64,000 nucleotides of DNA from Allium sativum (Eukaryota; Streptophyta; Magnoliopsida; Asparagales; Amaryllidaceae), in assembly GCA_030737875.1 (NCBI GenBank), contig CM060912.1, forward strand, positions 128,101,993 to 128,165,992. Direction: 5' to 3'. A model generated the notes under the pieces. That model was not told the origin of the DNA. It made no database searches and saw nothing but the letters and a program-made list of their open reading frames with translations. Positions 58,228 to 64,000 of this stretch are shown one piece after another (position 1 is the stretch's first letter; every line of letters starts with the position of its first letter). The position numbers were made by a program, and so were the translations under genes.

Positions 58228-58240
58228 TTTCTTCCCCCTT
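58228..58240 (-). promoter_or_regulatory. Polypurine tract of L2
   Basis: The minus strand reads AAGGGGGAAGAAA directly before the LTR start TGTAACGACTCGG; TTTCGAGGACGAAATT lies beside it. Confidence 0.85.
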
Positions 58241-59707
58241 CAAATAATTTCGTCCTCGAAATTGCTAAGGAGAAAAAAATGCTACATACCCTATTAACTA
58301 GGTCCAAAAATCCTTTTTGTTCAATTTTTAACTTCAGCTTACTGGACCAATTTATTTCAATTAAAATATTAATTTATTCTTACTAACGAAAATTTTCAAA
58401 AATTCTGAAAATTTTCTAACACTTTAAATTCTGAAAAATTTCGGCAACATCTCCTCTGCATGGTTCAATCGGTACAACCACAACTCGCCTTTCTAGGCCT
58501 TCTCCAATCCAAAAGAAATCAAAAAGCCAAGCAGCTTGCCCCATAGGCTCATAAAACCATCAAACCCAAGTAATATTGTAAACATGTACCTTTTTGTCGG
58601 GCATAATTCTATCTCTTGCATTTGCTTCCATTCAATATCTGTTCAGCATACATATATCCATTTTCAGTTGGTTTCAAATCAATCCAACTTTCAGTTTTTA
58701 ACTCTCAGATCAACCTCTGATTAGTTCGCTTTTATTCACTAATCCAAATTGAATTCTATTTTCAAAAGTTAACCCTCTTATTCTGCTGGAGAATTCCATC
58801 ACAGTTTAATTCCAAACAAATTTGAACTTAAGTTAATTCCAATTCATTTTTCCAATTTCAATCTATTCAACTTGTACAAGTTAAATTTTAATTTCATAAT
58901 TCAAATTCCATGGTTTATTTCAAATTAATTTGGAATCATATATATTTATACGTATATTTATAATCAACTCAATTCAAAATTTTGAATTTCTAAATCATCA
59001 TGTCCTTTTTAAACAAATTTTTCATTCCCAAATCACTATGGTAGCAATCCGTCACTCAGAAACCTGAAAATGAATACCGATAATGTCGCGACCCATTATC
59101 AGAATTATTTTCTCACCACTGAAGTGATTTCAGTGCTTAATCACTTTTAAAATCCATTTAAAATCATTCGTATTCAAAAATCCTTCAAAGTAATATTATA
59201 TTACTTTTAAAAACACTTTAGAAAACATTTTCTAAATATCCGGGATTTAAATCCACATTTCTGATCCGAATCCAATTCTAATTCAACTTATTTATATATT
59301 CCATTCTTATACAAATTCAAGTTGGTTTATATAACCATTTCGGTATTTTATAATTCCATTTGATTGTAATAACAATCAACACATCTATATACTATAATGT
59401 TTCAAAAATTATTTCTTTTATATCAAAATAACTTTTGGGCAAATTATATCATTTACCCATCTTTTAAAACAATACTATGTCGAATTGCTCTGTTCGAGAG
59501 TTTAGAAACACCTATCGATACAGTTGTACATCCTATATCGACCAGAATTCATAAACCACTCAACAAACCAGTCAACACAATATAAAATAATTTTATATCA
59601 AATCTACAAATACGCACTCATATATATACACTCAACTCAATCTAGGGCATTACTAACCCCATTTCTATTGAGTCATGCCACAGAGCCAAGGTTATCATTC
59701 AACCTTC
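58241..59707 (-). other. L2 interior, non-coding
   Basis: 1.5 kb between polypurine tract and primer site with no Gag or Pol. Contains a diverged copy of module D (58425-58520) and a run of short inverted repeats such as AGTAATATTATATTACT (about 59188-59206) and TTTAGAAAACATTTTCTAAA (about 59217-59237). Frames of about 60 codons look random. Confidence 0.7.
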
Positions 59708-59708
59708 G

Positions 59709-59720
59709 GCTCTGATACCA
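59709..59720 (-). promoter_or_regulatory. Primer binding site of L2
   Basis: The minus strand reads TGGTATCAGAGCC, initiator tRNA-Met, two bases from the right LTR. Fixes minus orientation for L2 and, by alignment, for S1-S3. Confidence 0.9.
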
Positions 59721-59722
59721 AA

Positions 59723-62700
59723 TGAAACGACCCGAATTTCCGTACCCTTTGGGTCGACTAATAATAACACACGTCCAACCCAAATGACACAGAAATACAA
59801 ATCATTATAAGAAATAAGTTAGAGGATGAGAATTAGAAAGAAAGAAATATTAGAATAGAAGACAACGAAGATCACAAACTCACAGCGGAACGAATAGAAT
59901 ATATTAGATAACATAAACTTTGAAATTTCAGTAACTTTATATACGTACCATCATCAGAGAGCAACCGTTATTCCTAGAATAGTTATAAACACCTGTTTCC
60001 AGATACAACATAGTACACAGCGAAAAATATGATAGTCTATAGCTAACAGGTGAAGCCTCCTGCTTCAAGCTCCTCCAATTGAATCTGAAAAATCCCAACT
60101 ACTTGACTGCCCGTACAAATTTGGGCACCCAACAGTTTAGGGAAAACAAACAAAATAAACTCTGGGTTAGTCATGGGACTAGTGTGAGTAACTCCAACCA
60201 TTTGTTTAACTTTCAAAATCCTTTAGAAAGAAATGATAATCGTAAGACCGATCCACACATAAACATGGATGGTTTTTACCTTACGATAACCAAAAATATT
60301 TTTTATATCAAATCCAACGATATTATTATAGTGTCTACATCAAATAAATAGAATCTAGTGGAACGCTTGCATCTCACGCTCCATATATAATATTAAATCA
60401 AAAACCGCAGGGCGCTTATTGGAGATTGGATTTCCAACGTGACAAGGTATGAGACCACCTGCCGATAGTGTACCTCTAGAGACGAATACACTGGGTTCAA
60501 CAAGAACATCTTGCAACCCGACCCTCACATGACTGACCACTCATTTCTCTTGAGTGTATTGAATGTATATCACCAATGGTTGAGATCAGCAACCGTTTCC
60601 CAAAAGGGACATCATCGATAGATTAAAGAACAAATGGAATTTCTCTTGATAGGTGATTATACATCCTAATGGGTGCGACCCACATAGCCATGCTACCTGC
60701 CCGATTTTTGTCAATTCTCGGTTGTGAGGCTTGAGCTTTGAATTATCTTCCAGAACATCTGGCCATCATTCACTTTGAATGGCACATCGTCATACCCGCC
60801 AAATCACAAATTGATTTCCTCAAAAATACCATGGGTATAAAGCTAAGAGAAACGAATTCCTCCGCCACCAAACGTAAGTACGTTTGAAGAGATCAACTTA
60901 CGTGATCCGTTAGATATACTCTGTTAGACATTCGTCCATTCACGTTGTCCTAGGAATGGACAAACCGAAGGCACTATCCCGTAAACAGGATAGCCCTTGC
61001 ATAACTACATCTTCAATTTATTTTCACCATATTTGGTCGCAACACTAACACCCATACAGAGTGGATTCCAGATAATGGATCTGATCCCGGTCTCTCTGTA
61101 TTGACGACGAAAGAATGGTCAAAAACTTCGATAGTCGGTGATTTAACTATCAAAGAAAAATAAGTGTGTAACCAAGATCTTATTTCCAGGTAGGAATTCG
61201 ATCGATCGATCAATCGTCAATCAATATTGGGCCCCCTAAATCAATTCCTTATTATATTATCATTTACAATTCTCATTTCCCATCTTTCGTATTCTTTTGA
61301 AGCCCGATTTCCCCTCTCGATTCTTTGAAAAACACTTTCAATATTATAATTTCTTTATTCAAGAAAATATCTCTTATTCCAGTTAGAAAACATTTCTAAA
61401 TATTCACGAATCCTTATTTTCTATATTCAGAAAATATACATTATTAATATCGGAAAATATTTCCATATTCCATTTCTTAATTCCTCTCTAACCAATTCAT
61501 TTCATTTGAACAACAGCATTACAATCGCTGTTTCCCAATATTTGATTTATAAAACATTTCTTTTAACAACAGCGTTACAATCTCTGTTTAGAATTATAGA
61601 ACACTTATTATAACAATAGCATTAAGATCGTTGTTAAAACAATTATTATAACGGCAGCGTTAAAATTGTTGTTTAGATTTATAAAAGCATTTGTTGTACG
61701 ACAGCGTTATAATCGCTATTTCCAAACATTAATTATAACAGCGACATTATAATCGCTGTTTTAAATTTACAAAATATTTACTATAGCAGCGGCATTATAA
61801 TCGCTGTTTTAAATTTATAAAACATTTATTATAACAATAGCGCTATAATCGCTGTTTAGATTTATACTTGTAAATAACATCTTAAATCCAATTTCCATTT
61901 CTAACTCCTATTTAAAAAATTTCATAAAATATTTCATTTTTTATTACAGTGGCTATAATCTTATTTATATTTTCTTTATAATAGTTAAGTTCAAAATTTC
62001 ATTTCAATTATCGATTTCAAAACCCATTTCCCCTTTTCAATATAAATTCAAACTTTGAACTTATGTTTCAATTATTCCAAAAATACTTATAATTCACCTC
62101 TTGTTTTATCCATTTAAACCAAGTTTTTATTTCTAGTTAATTCGAAATTTAAATCCTATATTGGAAATAAATTCCCTTTTTAAAATTCCCAATTTATTTT
62201 CTTTATTTGAAAATATTTTTACTTTTCGGTATTTAAATACCAAAATTTTCGGGGTCACTGTTATCCAACACAACACAATCAATCATAGAATTTATGACAC
62301 ATCATATAGCACAGTAAATAAAAACAGTAATATAAATGTTGAGGAATCCAGTTGGATCCCTCCAACCTGTTTCCCTGCATCCACAGATGTTAATCAACAC
62401 AATAATATTATTCCACATCAATATGAAATATTAGAACTAATAATCAATCAACAATGTAATCATATCAGCCAATTTTATCAACTATTCAACCAAGCAAACA
62501 TCACACAGTATAAAATAAATTTAAAAACTCGTTTATAAAAATATAACGAGTCAGAGTTAGTGAGTTTACTCACATTGGTCGCAGTTGATGATTCTGCCTT
62601 TTTGTTGCGTCTACAATCAAATGAGTGTTTGATTTTATCACGTACTTCCAATAGTTGTGCTCTCAGTCCCGTCAGTTCCATAACGTAGATCTTGACGTTA

Positions 62701-64000
62701 CGGTTCCAGTGGATCCGGTCGTGTTCAATTCTGATCACATATAAATTATATGTTGATGTTACAAGTTTTAATTTGATTTTAATTAGTATATAATTAACTA
62801 ATTATTATTAACCATTTAAATTACCACGTTAAACACTTGATCTTCCTTCCATACGTTGACATCTCCTGTCTGCTTAAACGCACCAGAACACGTTGTCCTC
62901 ACCATTTTCCAAACTTCCATCTTTTTTATACATTGACTTCCACTCCACAACAACAAATAAATGATCCTCCAGTCACCATAAAAGCACGCCATCTCCACCG
63001 TGATACTCACGCTCTATTCTCCCTTTCACCAAAAACCAGACTCCCATGATATGAACTTCTTCTTCATTATAAAAGGCAGACCTTCAACTCTAGTTACCGG
63101 CAGCCATCGACACTTGTTTTTCTCTCCCATAAGTCACCTTTTATTTTTAATCAGTATTCTTCCTTGCTAAAACAAGTTGGAACCAGCACCTTTCCTTCAC
63201 TATTCTTTACCATGGACAACCTTTTGTAATCACGTCTTCCCCTTTGATCCAATACAGTATTGAACAACAACCGCTTCTTCCCATTTCAATCTGTTTTCAG
63301 GCAAAACACACAGAAACCACATCCTTCTTCCTCTTTGCATATACGGTTGTTACTGTTAATACCCCATCCCTTGGCAATGCACGGTATAGGTAAATCAACC
63401 CTTCACCCCCAAATCACAATCATCTCCTCGTTCCACCCCATTACAGACCACCATCCATCCTTACCCATTACACCCATTTCCGTTCTCAGAACCATCCCAG
63501 GTCAAAGAAAAAGACCCCATTTTGTTCTCACAGTAAAACCCGATGATTCCATCACTCCTCTCTTCAATCAACCCTGACCCAGACCGTACCCAACAGTTCC
63601 CTCTCGATCCCAAAGAAAACGAACCACCCGAAACCCATTTAGTTGCTCCTACCCGCCACCTCTGGCCATCGAAGGTCAAGCTACCTTAACCCACCGCTTT
63701 GCCTAACCTGCCTCCCCCTTTACTAGAAACAGTTCACCGTAACACCCTATAAGTTCGCCAGAAACGGCCTTAAACCATCGTGATTTGAAACAAGAAACCT
63801 CCCTCCTTCGGCCATCGCAAAGGAAGCCAGCACCACTAACTTCTCGAGCTCACACCCCTCTTCGATTCCACAGTTGAACGTTTGTTGAAATGATTCATGA
63901 ATTTTAAGATAGAAAATAAAATAATATTCGAATAGAAGGGGAACGATTTGCTTTTGTTTAAGGATGGATCTCATTTTGCTGAAGGAAAACAAAGAGGGTC
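59723..64000 (-). repeat. L2 right (5') LTR, cut by window end
   Basis: Aligns with 36817-39498 and 45552-47152 of the left LTR. Hairpin A+B 60124-60182, hairpin C 60945-60963, CAGCG array 61500-61858, GAGGAATCC module 62341-62385, GTGAG/CTCAC hairpin 62556-62573. The sequence ends just before the expected TATA box. No coding region; conserved short frames (e.g. 60079-60351) follow from recent duplication. Confidence 0.9.

Larger units (their letters stand above)
36817..64000 (-). mobile_element. L2: LARD-type element with 5.3 kb LTRs, right end off window
   Basis: Left LTR 36817-58227 (net about 5.3 kb after removing S3 and the chromovirus), interior 58228-59722, right LTR from 59723 to the window end. 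The two LTRs align throughout with perhaps 5% differences by eye. Polypurine tract (58228-58240) and tRNA-Met primer site (59709-59720) border the interior, which has no gag or pol. Left target duplication should be AATTG (36812-36816); the right one is outside. LTRs of this size around a 1.5 kb non-coding interior fit the LARD class. Confidence 0.85.

Noticed and set aside
58241..59707. Host gene between L2 LTRs
   Set aside because: Bounded by polypurine tract and primer site and without coding signal: retroelement interior.

Overview
The window is nuclear DNA of a flowering plant, most likely a eudicot. The evidence is the repeat content: Copia, Gypsy and SIRE-type LTR retrotransposons primed by initiator tRNA-Met, a Stowaway-type MITE and a PIF/Harbinger element. 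I see no intact host gene, no rRNA or tRNA gene and no CRISPR. The sequence is AT-rich, and about 60 of the 64 kb is one stack of retrotransposons inserted into each other. The species cannot be told from the sequence.

Layout. 1-3675 is the flank of the stack: a MITE (290-593), a dead PIF/Harbinger element (819-2483), one broken exon resembling the YchF/OLA1 GTPase gene (2904-3021), another coding-like scrap, and a TA/TG microsatellite. From 3676 to beyond the window lies an old minus-strand Tork/TNT1-like Copia element (here 'host Copia'). Its pieces are the 3' LTR (3676-4808), RNase H and RT (about 4850-6694), integrase and protease (11783-13208) and gag (36083-36816). Three insertions split it: S1, a 5.1 kb solo LTR (6695-11777, target duplication CCTTT); L1, a coding-free LARD-type element with two 2.4 kb LTRs (13209-36077, duplication CACTC); and L2, a second LARD-type element with LTRs of about 5.3 kb (36817 to beyond 64000).

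Further elements sit inside these. The left LTR of L1 holds a plus-strand SIRE/Maximus-like tandem array LTR-gag-LTR-gag-LTR with no pol (15141-24319). The internal region of L1 holds S2, a 6.3 kb solo LTR (26886-33198, duplication ATTAT). The left LTR of L2 holds S3, a 6.0 kb solo LTR (39499-45546, duplication AATAT), and a nearly intact Gypsy chromovirus (48029-58081, duplication AAATG) whose single gag-pol frame carries three in-frame stops.

The most interesting signal is in the non-coding LTRs. S1, S2, S3 and L2 look like distant relatives with LTRs of about 5-6 kb. Each has a series of small hairpins in the same order. For some hairpins the stem letters differ between copies while pairing is kept (compensatory change), and loops or flanks are conserved. 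One two-hairpin module also occurs in the chromovirus LTR, which hints that the chromovirus lineage could supply proteins to these coding-free elements. In addition, each long LTR has a domain of tandem short hairpins, most clearly at 29061-29404, where neighbouring repeats use different but self-complementary arms. These LTRs appear to have their promoter near the U3 end, so that nearly the whole LTR would be transcribed as a structured RNA leader.
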